NCBI GenBank assembly: GCA_965178525.1
Contig: CBCXVS010000109.1
Span: forward strand, 1-22,136
Origin: CBCXVS01 sp965178525
GTDB taxonomy: Bacteria; Tectomicrobia; Entotheonellia; Entotheonellales; Entotheonellaceae
DNA length: 22,136 nucleotides
Direction: 5' to 3'
The first letter of the stretch is position 1. Every line of letters starts with the position of its first letter. A model generated the notes under the pieces. That model was not told the origin of the DNA. It saw only the letters and a program-made list of their open reading frames with translations, and did not search any database. Positions 1-8,102 of the stretch are shown here, in pieces. The translations under genes and the position numbers were made by a program.

Positions 1-2
1 AA

Positions 3-119
3 TGGGCTTTTGAATTGGGCCAACCTGTTGATCTACTTAACCCTCCGCCTATTCTGCCAGGGGAACTTCGGACTAAACTGTCGGTGGATGCGTGGTGCAC
101 ATGGAGTCTGGAAGCATAG
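3..119 (+). CDS. C-terminal tail of an unidentified upstream gene (partial)
   Basis: The third frame is open from the window edge to a TAG at 117-119. It encodes 38 residues rich in Pro and Leu (it contains VDLLNPPPILPGEL) with composition typical of real protein. Frame 1 is also open to a TGA at 121-123 but reads less like protein. I do not recognise the family. It lies just upstream of the methyltransferase on the same strand, so it could be the end of a restriction or accessory gene, but nothing in the sequence shows that. Confidence 0.3.
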   Translation, partial: WAFELGQPVDLLNPPPILPGELRTKLSVDAWCTWSLEA

Positions 120-186
120 GTGAGCAAGATATGACGAATACTTAGAGCACATTTTCCAACACATTCTCCGGATCGATTCAGATACC

Positions 187-1563
187 TTGACTCGTGGAGT
201 TCGAGCATTGCACACGCCTCTTGAACAGCTTCAGCTCTTTACTCGTCCTGATCGTCTCCCGTCTTTGCTCGATCGCAATGGGCATAGGCAACAGGCGTTC
301 AGTCAACGAGAAAGACTCGCTACCCTACTGGCGGGCGAACTCGATTTCCATGGTGAGGATAGCGGCTATGCTTCGCACGACATTCATAGTTTTGCGGCTA
401 AGTTCCCACCCCAATTGCCCCGTCTCTTCATTAGGGAGCTGACGACCCCCGGTGACATCGTGCTCGATCCGATGATGGGCTCAGGCACGACGGTCGTCGA
501 GGCGCTGCTGGCAGGGCGGCAAGGCATGGGTTTCGATATTGACCTGTTAGCTCTACGCTTGAGCCGTGTTAAAACGGTATCCTTGGATGTCCACAACCTC
601 CAACAGGTCGGATGCGAGATCATCACGCAGGCGAAGAAGTTGCTAGCTGATACGGCGCGTCTTGAACGTGAGTTCGCCAGTCGATTCGATCAACCCACGA
701 GGGCGTTTCTCGATTATTGGTTTTTACCCGCAACCCAAGGCGAACTCCTCGCACTCGTCATGGCCATCCAAGAGGTGGCGGATCGTGCCACGCGCCGCTT
801 CTTTGAACTCACCTTCTCCTCTACCATCGTGACGAAGTCCGGTGGGGTGTCGCTCGCACGCGATTTGGCCCACAGCCGGCCGCATCTGGATACCACGAAA
901 GTTCCCAAAAACGCCTTTGCTGTCTTTACGTTCCGACTTCGCAAAAACCTAAAGAGCCTAGCCCACCTCAACCTCAATGAGAGCACCGCCACCACGCTCT
1001 CTGCGGATGCGCGTATGATGCCTCTAGCAGATGAAAGCATCGATTTGATTATGACGTCACCACCTTACGCCAATGCCATTGATTATATGCGGGCTCACAA
1101 ATTCTCTTTGGTATGGTTGGGCGCATCTGTCACCGATTTATCGGATTTGCGTGCAGCTTACATCGGCTCCGAACGTCTCCGAGATGCCGTCTATGCCGCG
1201 CTGCCCAAAAACTCAACAACTCTACTACGCCGCTTGAAAGAGCAAGATAGTCAAAAGGCCGCAATTCTCCACAAATATTTGTCTGAAATGCAGGCTGTAA
1301 CAGCTGAGATGTTCCGTGTCTTGCGTGGAAATGCCACTGCGGTTGTGGTCGTTGGCACATCTGTCATGCGGGGTATAAATGTGCAGACCCATACTTGTCT
1401 TGCCGAGATTGCCGCAGAGGTAGGATTTGAAGTCATGGGTGTTGTGCAAAGGAAGCTGGACCGCAACCGACGTATGATGCCTGCGAGTTTCAGGCGAAAG
1501 GCGGGTTCGATGATCGAACAGCGCATGCATGAGGAATATGTTATGGGTCTTTTTAAAGCCTGA
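187..1563 (+). CDS. Site-specific DNA methyltransferase, m4C-type (TSPPY), solitary
   Basis: A SAM-dependent DNA methyltransferase of about 458 residues that should methylate an exocyclic amino group in DNA. The SAM-binding motif I is DPMMGSGTT (residues 94-102), followed by GRQGMGFDID, the acidic strand that holds the SAM ribose. The catalytic motif IV is TSPPY (residues 290-294), the form usual for N4-cytosine enzymes (N6-adenine enzymes usually have D/N-PPY). Motif I precedes motif IV, which is the reverse of the common beta-class order, and about 190 residues that may include target recognition lie between them. The start is uncertain: the frame is open from 124 without ATG, GTG or TTG until the TTG at 187, and no clear Shine-Dalgarno is visible. 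No restriction endonuclease follows; mutY begins 79 bases downstream. The enzyme may be an orphan regulatory methylase or half of a system whose nuclease lies to the left. Confidence 0.85.
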   Translation: MTRGVRALHTPLEQLQLFTRPDRLPSLLDRNGHRQQAFSQRERLATLLAGELDFHGEDSGYASHDIHSFAAKFPPQLPRLFIRELTTPGDIVLDPMMGSGTTVVEALLAGRQGMGFDIDLLALRLSRVKTVSLDVHNLQQVGCEIITQAKKLLADTARLEREFASRFDQPTRAFLDYWFLPATQGELLALVMAIQEVADRATRRFFELTFSSTIVTKSGGVSLARDLAHSRPHLDTTKVPKNAFAVFTFRLRKNLKSLAHLNLNESTATTLSADARMMPLADESIDLIMTSPPYANAIDYMRAHKFSLVWLGASVTDLSDLRAAYIGSERLRDAVYAALPKNSTTLLRRLKEQDSQKAAILHKYLSEMQAVTAEMFRVLRGNATAVVVVGTSVMRGINVQTHTCLAEIAAEVGFEVMGVVQRKLDRNRRMMPASFRRKAGSMIEQRMHEEYVMGLFKA

Positions 1564-1641
1564 ACACGAATGCAGAACTCTCATTCACATCTAGTCAGTA
1601 CTCATTGTTTGCTTACTAACCTCACACCCTGACGGACAACC

Positions 1642-2721
1642 ATGACAGACTGGACCCAGCGGTTAGTGCAGTGGTTCGCGCAGTCTCAGCGGCAGATGCC
1701 CTGGCGGGACGACCCCCGGCCCTATGCTGTTTGGCTGAGTGAAGTGATGCTACAGCAGACCCAGGTCGAAACGGTCATCCCGTATTTTCAGCGGTTTGTC
1801 CAGGCGTTTCCCGACATGCACACCCTGGCGGCTGCCGAGCAGCAGGACGTGCTCAAGCTCTGGGAAGGGTTGGGGTATTATTCACGTGCCCGTAACCTAC
1901 ACCAAGCCGCGCAAGTAGTCGTGAAGCAGTATGACGGTGAGCTGCCGCAAGACGCCCGGACGTTGCAGACCCTTCCCGGTTTTGGCCCGTACACGGCGGC
2001 GGCCGTCAGTAGCATTGCCTTTGGCCAACCCGTGCCGGTGGTCGATGGCAACGTGCTACGGGTGTTTTGCCGGTTCTGGGGAATCGAAACCGATATCCGC
2101 CAGCCACGCGTCAAAGCCGAGCTGCAATCGCGTCTTGAACCGTTTGTCGCCATGGCGTCGCCGGCCGCGTTTAACCAGGCCATTATGGAACTCGGGGCGC
2201 TGATTTGCCGTCCCAAATCGCCGCGTTGTGCAGCGTGTCCGCTGGCGGCGGACTGCGTCGCCTATAGCGACCGCCGCACGGCCGAATTGCCGGTGAAAAG
2301 TCAACGCCAGCCGGTGCCACAGTACCATATTGCCGTCGGCATTATCTGGAAGGACGGGACTATCCTGATTGGCCGCCGGCGGCAAGATCAAATGCTCGGC
2401 GGCTTGTGGGAATTTCCCGGAGGCAGGCAGCAGACTGGTGAAAGCCTCGCCGAGACCGTGCGTCGTAAAATTGCCGCTGAAACCGGGCTGCAGGCCCATA
2501 TCGGGGGTCCGTATTGCCAGGTGAAACATGGGTATACCCATTTCAAAATGACGCTGACCGCCTTTCGCTGCGAATGGCTGGGCGGTGAAGCCAAACCGTT
2601 GACGGCTGATGAACTCCGCTGGGTGCGTTTAGACGACCTGGACGCCTATCCCTTGCCTAAAGCTAACATCAAAGTGCTTGAAGCCGTGCGCGATTACGAA
2701 CGGATGCAGGGCAACGCCTAG
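1642..2721 (+). CDS. mutY: A/G-specific adenine DNA glycosylase MutY
   Basis: Removes adenine mispaired with 8-oxoguanine in base-excision repair. The 359-residue length fits the family. The N-terminal helix-hairpin-helix glycosylase domain has catalytic Glu34 in WLSEVMLQQTQV, the hairpin LPGFGPYTA (111-119) and catalytic Asp135 in VPVVDGNV. The [4Fe-4S] ligands are Cys189, 196, 199 and 205 in the C-x6-C-x2-C-x5-C pattern. A C-terminal NUDIX-like 8-oxoG recognition domain carries GGLWEFPGG (253-261) with a degenerate NUDIX box, as usual in MutY. The family F-S-H recognition loop reads Y-T-H here (residues 298-300), keeping the hydroxyl. The gene starts at ATG 1642, ends with TAG, and is followed 69 bases later by parE on the same strand, so the two may be cotranscribed. 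No lesion is visible. Confidence 0.97.
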   Translation: MTDWTQRLVQWFAQSQRQMPWRDDPRPYAVWLSEVMLQQTQVETVIPYFQRFVQAFPDMHTLAAAEQQDVLKLWEGLGYYSRARNLHQAAQVVVKQYDGELPQDARTLQTLPGFGPYTAAAVSSIAFGQPVPVVDGNVLRVFCRFWGIETDIRQPRVKAELQSRLEPFVAMASPAAFNQAIMELGALICRPKSPRCAACPLAADCVAYSDRRTAELPVKSQRQPVPQYHIAVGIIWKDGTILIGRRRQDQMLGGLWEFPGGRQQTGESLAETVRRKIAAETGLQAHIGGPYCQVKHGYTHFKMTLTAFRCEWLGGEAKPLTADELRWVRLDDLDAYPLPKANIKVLEAVRDYERMQGNA

Positions 2722-2790
2722 ACATCCGGTGTACGGCATGAGGAACACCGCGTTACGATGGACACGAAGTAGCACGAAGGATACCGTTTC

Positions 2791-4677
2791 ATGAACACGA
2801 CGTACGATGCGTCCGATATTGAAGTGTTGAGCGGCCTCGATCCGGTTCGGAAGCGTCCGGGGATGTTTACCGATACGGTGCGGCCGAATCACCTGGCGCA
2901 GGAGGTGATTGACAACAGCGTGGATGAAGCGATTGCCGGCCATGCCCAGCGTCTTGACGTCACGCTCTACCCGGATGGCTCTCTCGACGTCACGGACGAT
3001 GGGCGCGGCATGCCGGTTGACTTGCATCCGGAGGAGGGGGTGCCGGGCATCGAAGTCATTTTGACACGCTTGCACGCCGGCGGGAAATTTTCGCTAAAGA
3101 ATTACCGCTTTTCCGGCGGGTTGCACGGGGTTGGCGTCTCGGTGGTCAATGCGCTCTCGACGCGCTTGGAGGTGTGGGTGCGGCGCGGTGGGCAAGAATA
3201 CCACATGGCATTTGCGCAGGGCGAGAAAATATCGGACCTCGACGTGGTCGGGCAAGTGGGGGCGCGGCGCACGGGCACGACGGTGCGCTTCTGGCCGGAT
3301 GCATCATATTTTGAGACGGTGCGCTTCTCACTGCCGCGGCTGCATCATATCTTGCGGGCCAAGGCGGTCTTATGCCCCGGACTTCTCGTGCGGTGGCGTG
3401 ACGAAAACACGGGTGAGCGGCTGGAATGGCGCTACCAGGACGGCCTGACCGCCTACCTCCTCGACGCTTTGCAAGGGTACGAATGGTCGCCGGAGGCTCC
3501 GATTACGGGAAACTGGGAAGAGTCACAACAAATCGTCGATTGGGCCGTGCTTTGGCAGCCCGAGGGCGGCGAGGAAGTTACGGAAAGTTATGTCAATCTG
3601 ATTCCTACGGCGCAGGGCGGCACGCATGTCAATGGGCTGCGGACTGGGCTGACGGAGGCCATGCGCGAGTTCTGTGACATCCGCAACTTGTTGCCACGTG
3701 GCGTGCGTCTGGCGCCAGAGGATGTGTGGGAACGGTGCAACTACATCCTGTCGGTGAAGCTTGCGGATCCGCAGTTTACCGGGCAGACGAAGGAACGCCT
3801 GGCGTCACGTCAGTGTGCGGCATTTGTTGCGGGCGCGGTGAAGGATACCTTCAGTCTGTGGCTGCACCAACATCCCGAGGCTGGCGAGCGCCTGGCGCTG
3901 CTGGCCATTACGCATGCCCAACAACGTCTGCGCACGAGCAAAAAGGTGACGCGCAAACGGGTGACCGCCGGGCCGACGTTGCCGGGGAAGCTGTCGGACT
4001 GCAGCTCGCAGGATCCGGCGCAGACCGAACTGTTTCTGGTCGAGGGCGACTCGGCAGGCGGCTCGACGAAGCAGGCGCGGCAGAAAGATTTTCAGGCCGT
4101 GATGCCGTTGCGGGGCAAGATTCTCAATACCTGGGAGGTGGATCCGGCGCATGTGCTGGGTTCGCAAGAAGTGCATGACATTGCCCTCGCGATTGGCGTG
4201 GAGCCGGGCTCAACCGAGCTGGGCGGCTTGCGCTATGGCAAAATCTGTATCCTCGCCGACGCCGACTCAGACGGCGCCCACATCGCCACCCTCCTGTGCG
4301 CCTTGTTCTGGCGACATTTTCGTCCTTTGGTGGCGGCTGGCCATATTTACGTGGCCATGCCGCCCTTGTACCGGGTCGATGTCGGCCCGCATGTCTTCTA
4401 TGCCCTGGACGACACCGAGCTGCAGATCACCCTGGACCGCGTCGAGACAGAGAAGCTCAGGGGCAAACCGTCGGTGCAGCGTTTTAAGGGGCTGGGTGAG
4501 ATGAATCCCCTGCAACTGCGTGAGACGACCTTGCATCCCGACACGCGCCGCCTGGTGCAGCTCACGATTGAGGAAGAAGACGGGACCACACCCATGATGG
4601 ATATGCTGTTGGCCAAAAAACGGGCTTCCGACCGTCGCGCCTGGTTAGAGCGCAATGGCAATCTGGCCGACGTCTAA
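2791..4677 (+). CDS. parE: DNA topoisomerase IV subunit B (ParE)
   Basis: The ATPase subunit of topoisomerase IV, which decatenates daughter chromosomes together with ParC (encoded from 20330). The 628 residues match proteobacterial ParE and lack the large insertion of long GyrB proteins. The GHKL ATPase domain shows EVIDNSVDEA (general base Glu38, Mg-binding Asn42), DDGRGMP (69-75) and the glycine-rich lid SGGLHGVGVSVVNAL. The TOPRIM domain shows LVEGDSAGG (Glu418) and DADSDGAH (Asp490, Asp492, Asp494) for metal binding. MPLRGKILNTWEVD is typical of ParE. AAGGA lies about nine bases before ATG 2791. The gene is intact and ends with TAA. About 15.7 kb of other genes separate it from parC. Confidence 0.97.
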   Translation: MNTTYDASDIEVLSGLDPVRKRPGMFTDTVRPNHLAQEVIDNSVDEAIAGHAQRLDVTLYPDGSLDVTDDGRGMPVDLHPEEGVPGIEVILTRLHAGGKFSLKNYRFSGGLHGVGVSVVNALSTRLEVWVRRGGQEYHMAFAQGEKISDLDVVGQVGARRTGTTVRFWPDASYFETVRFSLPRLHHILRAKAVLCPGLLVRWRDENTGERLEWRYQDGLTAYLLDALQGYEWSPEAPITGNWEESQQIVDWAVLWQPEGGEEVTESYVNLIPTAQGGTHVNGLRTGLTEAMREFCDIRNLLPRGVRLAPEDVWERCNYILSVKLADPQFTGQTKERLASRQCAAFVAGAVKDTFSLWLHQHPEAGERLALLAITHAQQRLRTSKKVTRKRVTAGPTLPGKLSDCSSQDPAQTELFLVEGDSAGGSTKQARQKDFQAVMPLRGKILNTWEVDPAHVLGSQEVHDIALAIGVEPGSTELGGLRYGKICILADADSDGAHIATLLCALFWRHFRPLVAAGHIYVAMPPLYRVDVGPHVFYALDDTELQITLDRVETEKLRGKPSVQRFKGLGEMNPLQLRETTLHPDTRRLVQLTIEEEDGTTPMMDMLLAKKRASDRRAWLERNGNLADV

Positions 4678-4713
4678 CTCCCCCTGCCTTATTCTCGCAT
4701 CCCGTTGCCTACG

Positions 4714-4733
4714 GTATGCCCGGACAGGCATAT
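4714..4733 (+). terminator. Weak hairpin downstream of parE, possible terminator
   Basis: TATGCC (4715-4720) and GGCATA (4727-4732) form a six-base-pair stem with a six-base loop 37 bases after the parE stop. The tract that follows is only moderately T-rich (TATCTTT), so this is at best a weak intrinsic terminator. Confidence 0.25.
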
Positions 4734-4867
4734 ACCTATCTTTGGAGCCACTCCGCTACGGTTGCACGGGCCAGGATGGACAGCCCATGTTGTCTGTCAC
4801 GGCAGGCGGCACGGCCCATGTGGGTAACGTGCACAGCAGAGTGCAACATTTGTGCCACCTCGCAATT

Positions 4868-5078
4868 TTTATTGAGTTGCATATGCATTATTTTAAGTGT
4901 AGTATAGTGGCCATTCTGCATATCAATCATTGTAATCTTCGAATTGATCTTTCTTAAAGTGAAGATAATCTTATCGGACGAAACCGTAAAATAAGAGATG
5001 AAAAGCGTGATGATGAGTCTCGAACGAGAAGATCGTATACGTAGACTTCTAGGATTATGAAGGGGATCGGAGTCGTAG
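4868..5078 (+). promoter_or_regulatory. AT-rich intergenic region with a possible promoter for the membrane-protein gene
   Basis: The parE-to-5079 gap is 401 bases and holds no convincing gene. The stretch from about 4868 is much more AT-rich than its surroundings. TTGCAT (4877-4882), 17 bases, then TAGTAT (4900-4905), overlapping TATAGT (4903-4908), is a possible but weak sigma-70 promoter. TGCAAC (about 4841) and GTTGCA (about 4876) form an inverted repeat around it. GGAG lies six bases before the GTG at 5079 and supports that start. Confidence 0.3.
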
Positions 5079-5915
5079 GTGACACAACGGGCTATGGGAC
5101 AAAGGAAGTCGCCGTCTCATATGCTGGGGCGTCTGCACGTGCTTGCTAGCAAGCTATCTGTTTTCGCCTCCTTGAGAGCGTCACAGATCGCATTGCTGGG
5201 TGTATGCATCTATATCGCGAGCTTGGCGTTGCCGCTGCCATGGGATATTCCCTTGTTGGGGTTTGGCGTGTTGAGTGTCTTGGCCATGGTGTGGCGTCCT
5301 CGGCAAACGTCTCGCTCCTGGTCGCCGCTGCATGTCATGGCGCTGCTATTCGTCGTGGCAACAGGCACCTCGACGCTGGTGTCTGAGGACATCAGCCGCA
5401 GCCTGCAATTGAGTGCCGCGTTGCTGCCGGCGTTACTGCTCTTCGTTGTGATTGCACAACACCTGGAGAGAACACGCGATACCCAATTCCTGTACCTCAC
5501 GTTTTCTGCCGCTGGGCTCGGGCTCGCGTTCAGTGTGCTGTGGACGGCATGGGGCAATGACTGGCGAGCCGGGAGCCAGTTGATTTGGTCGATGCAGCAT
5601 CCGACGCTCGCGGTCGCCAATGATTTGACATTTCTGGCGGTGATCGCCCCGCTTTCCGTGGCGCTGCTTTGTCAGGAGCGGCGCGGCTGGAGCAGCATCT
5701 GGGCCGTGTGCTCCATGGTGTTGAGTCTGATTGCGGCCGGTACGGTGCGGGTGTTGAGTGCGGGCGCTCTGGCGAGCCTCGTGAGCTTTTGTGTTGCAGC
5801 CGCCGTTGAATTGACGCTGGCGCGGCAATGGGTGGTCATCATGCTGTTTGCCTTGTTAGGCGTCATTGTACATTTATCTTCTTTGCAAGCGCAGTCGTGG
5901 AGAGTCAAACCATGA
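5079..5915 (+). CDS. Polytopic membrane protein, short O-antigen-ligase/polymerase-like
   Basis: A 278-residue inner-membrane protein with about eight hydrophobic segments after a basic N-terminal tail. QHPTLAVANDLTFLAVIAPL followed by a segment ending LSAGALASLVSF resembles the H-P-N...A and S-R-G-A region of the O-antigen ligase/WzyC superfamily, whose members attach or polymerise surface glycans. Those proteins are usually over 400 residues with 10-12 helices, so this one looks like only the N-terminal two thirds. No frameshifted continuation is visible after the stop; instead the TGA overlaps the next ATG (ATGA at 5912-5915), which suggests translational coupling. The start is GTG with GGAG six bases upstream. 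The ligase assignment is a weak inference; the membrane topology is clear. Confidence 0.5.
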   Translation: MTQRAMGQRKSPSHMLGRLHVLASKLSVFASLRASQIALLGVCIYIASLALPLPWDIPLLGFGVLSVLAMVWRPRQTSRSWSPLHVMALLFVVATGTSTLVSEDISRSLQLSAALLPALLLFVVIAQHLERTRDTQFLYLTFSAAGLGLAFSVLWTAWGNDWRAGSQLIWSMQHPTLAVANDLTFLAVIAPLSVALLCQERRGWSSIWAVCSMVLSLIAAGTVRVLSAGALASLVSFCVAAAVELTLARQWVVIMLFALLGVIVHLSSLQAQSWRVKP

Positions 5916-6865
5916 TACGATTCGATCCCCCTACGGGTACCTTGTTGAAGCTCGGGCTGGCCGGCGCGTGTATCGCTCTGGTCGTGCTCTGGCCTCGCTG
6001 GCGTGTGGAACTCCAGATGTCCGATCCCATCGTGTATGTTCAGATTCAGGGGCCGACACAAGTCAAACATAACGAAACCGTGTCGTATACGGCAACGTTG
6101 ATGAACAAGAGCAGGCAAGTGATCCGTCCGGAGGGGGTGACGTTTGAGTGGACGGTGCTCGAGACCGATGGCGACAGCACGATTCTTTTCGGCGCCACGG
6201 AGACACAGTCCGTGCCGTGGAAGATCAACGAGGATTTCGGCATCGTGCCGATCAGCTCATGTCAAAACAATACCGCGTTCACGGCTGGCATCATGGTCGA
6301 AGCCTCGAACGATGTCTCGTCCCGCAGTGAAGTCCTAGCGGTCGATGTGTTGACAGACGCTCTCGTCATGACGGCGATCACACCCTTTCAATTTCCCATA
6401 AGTAGCCAAGCCCAAGATGTCGGTGTGCCAATTGCTCTCCCGCTAGGCGTCGTGGATGTGTTCCCTGGAACAACGGACACCCTGGCTTTGGAGGAAACCT
6501 TTATCACACAGGGCCGGGCCTCTCGCACGATTGAGCCAGGCTCTCCCATCATGTTCGGCGTCACGGTAGAGGCGGATTCGAGCACCGACTTCGGATATCA
6601 ATTTGCTCTGGATGAAACGGCGCCCCCGACAGCGATCGTCGCTGCAGCGCAAACCTTGACCGATAGCTTTAGAGTGACCTGTGTTGCTACTGCAACCGAT
6701 ATATGTACCTTCCGGTTTGGTGTACAGCACACGCGTACGGTCACCGATTTTGATATTCTCATGGAAGCGCAATTCGATACCGGGTTGACCCTCTTCTGTG
6801 ACCGGATCGGCACCGTGACGCTGGTTGAGGATCTGTTTAGGTTTGTGCCTACCGTTCGCCCATGA
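5912..6865 (+). CDS. Membrane-anchored protein with Ig-like region, unknown function
   Basis: A 317-residue protein with one N-terminal hydrophobic segment (about residues 11-25, LGLAGACIALVVLW) preceded by a Lys and followed by the rest of the chain, so the bulk should lie outside the cytoplasm. Residues about 45-85 (QGPTQVKHNETVSYTATL, then FEWTVLETDGD) look like a bacterial Ig or cadherin-like beta-sandwich. The remainder is Thr/Val/Asp-rich, beta-type sequence with a few cysteines, without a motif I know. The frame is open upstream to 5828, but the ATG at 5912 overlaps the previous stop and gives a sensible signal anchor, so it is preferred. The next gene follows immediately. No lesion is seen. 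Confidence 0.65.
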   Translation: MIRFDPPTGTLLKLGLAGACIALVVLWPRWRVELQMSDPIVYVQIQGPTQVKHNETVSYTATLMNKSRQVIRPEGVTFEWTVLETDGDSTILFGATETQSVPWKINEDFGIVPISSCQNNTAFTAGIMVEASNDVSSRSEVLAVDVLTDALVMTAITPFQFPISSQAQDVGVPIALPLGVVDVFPGTTDTLALEETFITQGRASRTIEPGSPIMFGVTVEADSSTDFGYQFALDETAPPTAIVAAAQTLTDSFRVTCVATATDICTFRFGVQHTRTVTDFDILMEAQFDTGLTLFCDRIGTVTLVEDLFRFVPTVRP

Positions 6866-6879
6866 GGAGGTATATCAAC

Positions 6880-7883
6880 ATGGGCCGGCTTCTCCTGCTC
6901 CTGATGGCTCTGATCTCCACCCTGCTGTTGCCGGCGCCATCAGACACAACGGCGGGAGAGGCGGAGACAGAGCCACGCTTGCAATATACCCGGTATTTAC
7001 TGGGCTTGGGGGCGCATGTGCAGGCCGCACGGGTCGCCTTGCCATTAGCCAACAACCACCAAGCGCACGCCGTAGCAAGAATTGAAGCCCAAATCCTGGC
7101 CGGCGCGGCATACGAGCGGCTCGGCCGCACGGACCGCGCCCGGCAATATTATGTTTCGGCGGCATCGTTACTCAAAGGGAACCCTTCCCCCCATCAAGTG
7201 GTCTTTGTGCTCAAGAGGATTCGATCCCTACAGCGTCACGAGAAAGGCCATCTCAACGTTCGCGCCGGTTCGGTAACGGGACGCATCGCCGTTAGTGGCG
7301 TCATGGCCAAGTCGGCGCAGGTCGAATTGAAGAGCCTCGCCCAAGGTTAGGTCGGATTGCGCGTCGAAACGGACAACGATGGGGCGTTTTTTGCCCCACT
7401 GGTCCCCTTTGGCATCTATTACCTGCAAATACGTAGCGAAGCGTTCGATATCATCGAAACCAGGGCATCGCGGATCGAACTCAAGCCTGTACAGAGACAC
7501 GTTGATTGGGCCTCGTTAACATACCGGCGCCCATGCTCATCGCGCCGGTGCATGAGGGCCTGTTGCCTCTATCCGCTCCTATTTTTCGTCTTGCCGTGCC
7601 GGTAGGAAATCAGAGCGAGCCCGTTTACTATTACAGACTGCAAGTCAAGACCCTACCCGAGCTTGGAAGCGGGGAAAACCCGGTACAAGTTTGGGCATAC
7701 GAAGCCAAAAAAGACGCGTATTTATACGATATTCCCTATAACATTGACAACACGGCCGGCGCCGCGCTCCTGCCCGGTAAATCTTACGCTGTAGAGGTGG
7801 ATTTTGTTCTTTGGGAACGGGTCAATGCGGTGCTGAGAGACGTAAGACGTGTCAGTGCCACGTTTCGTGTGGCTGATCCGTGA
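6880..7883 (+). pseudogene. Secreted TPR / carboxypeptidase-regulatory-like protein, broken by TAG and a frameshift
   Basis: The start is fixed by AGGAGG at 6865-6870, nine bases before ATG 6880; the upstream ATG at 6862 overlaps the previous stop and has no such site. A signal peptide (MGRLLLLLMALISTLLL) precedes a helical TPR-like stretch containing AGAAYERLGRTDRARQYY. A beta-sandwich resembling the carboxypeptidase regulatory domain follows, with RVETDNDGAFFAPLVPFGIY. An in-frame TAG at 7348-7350 falls inside this domain, between LKSLAQG and VGLRVETD, and the same frame stays coding after it. Near 7506 the coding frame moves back by one, consistent with loss of a T (GATTTGGG to GATTGGG), and runs to a TGA at 7881-7883 as a C-terminal domain containing NQSEPVYYYRLQVKTLPEL. 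The intact protein would be about 334 residues. The domain names are pattern-based; the lesions are read directly. Confidence 0.75.
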
Positions 7884-7943
7884 TATGGCGCTCACCAACG
7901 GTCTCTCTAGGTCGGGATGAGCCGCACGAGGCGTTGTTTCCAT

Positions 7944-7972
7944 TAGACATTTCTTCTGGCATGCCGTATACT
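7944..7972 (+). promoter_or_regulatory. Predicted sigma-70 promoter of the dikinase-like gene (copy A)
   Basis: TAGACA (7944-7949), a 17-base spacer and TATACT (7967-7972) each differ from the sigma-70 consensus hexamer at one position, with the ideal spacing. The same hexamers and spacing occur before parC at 20175-20203, and 14 consecutive bases (ATTAGACATTTCTT) are identical. Transcription should begin near 7979. Confidence 0.75.
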
Positions 7973-7991
7973 CAGCATGCCTGTTCATGTG

Positions 7992-8025
7992 TATCACAAC
8001 TTCTGTGATATCTCAGGCTCTCCTG
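7992..8025 (+). promoter_or_regulatory. Two-hairpin 5' leader (copy A), structure shared with parC
   Basis: TATCACA (7992-7998) and TGTGATA (8004-8010) form a perfect seven-base-pair stem with loop ACTTC. CAGG (8014-8017) and CCTG (8022-8025) form a second small stem. The aligned parC leader keeps both hairpins. In the first stem two pairs differ in a compensatory way (A-T to G-C and C-G to T-A). The element lies about 13-46 bases after the predicted start of transcription. It could act as an RNA structure or as a dyad operator. The leader continues about 78 bases to ATG 8103, with CGTGATCTA conserved just before the start. Confidence 0.6.
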
Positions 8026-8102
8026 CCATATGTCGACATTTACCCCTAGGTGTGATCGCTGCTCGCGCCAATTCCCACATATATCAGACTGCGTGATCTA
8101 GG

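Noticed and set aside
2719..2721. General reassignment of TAG to an amino acid
   Set aside because: mutY and the serine hydrolase end naturally with TAG, and the restored frame of the first L,D-transpeptidase-like gene ends with TAG just before a good start codon, so TAG works as a stop in this organism.
4736..4775. tRNA-Ser-like string on the minus strand (GTAGCGGAGTGGCTCC)
   Set aside because: The D-arm resemblance is not followed by an anticodon arm, T-arm (GGTTCGAATCC-like) or acceptor stem, so it is not a tRNA gene.
5828..5911. Upstream extension of the Ig-like protein to the ATG at 5828
   Set aside because: It overlaps the end of the membrane-protein gene by about 85 bases, and the ATGA-coupled start at 5912 gives a proper signal anchor.
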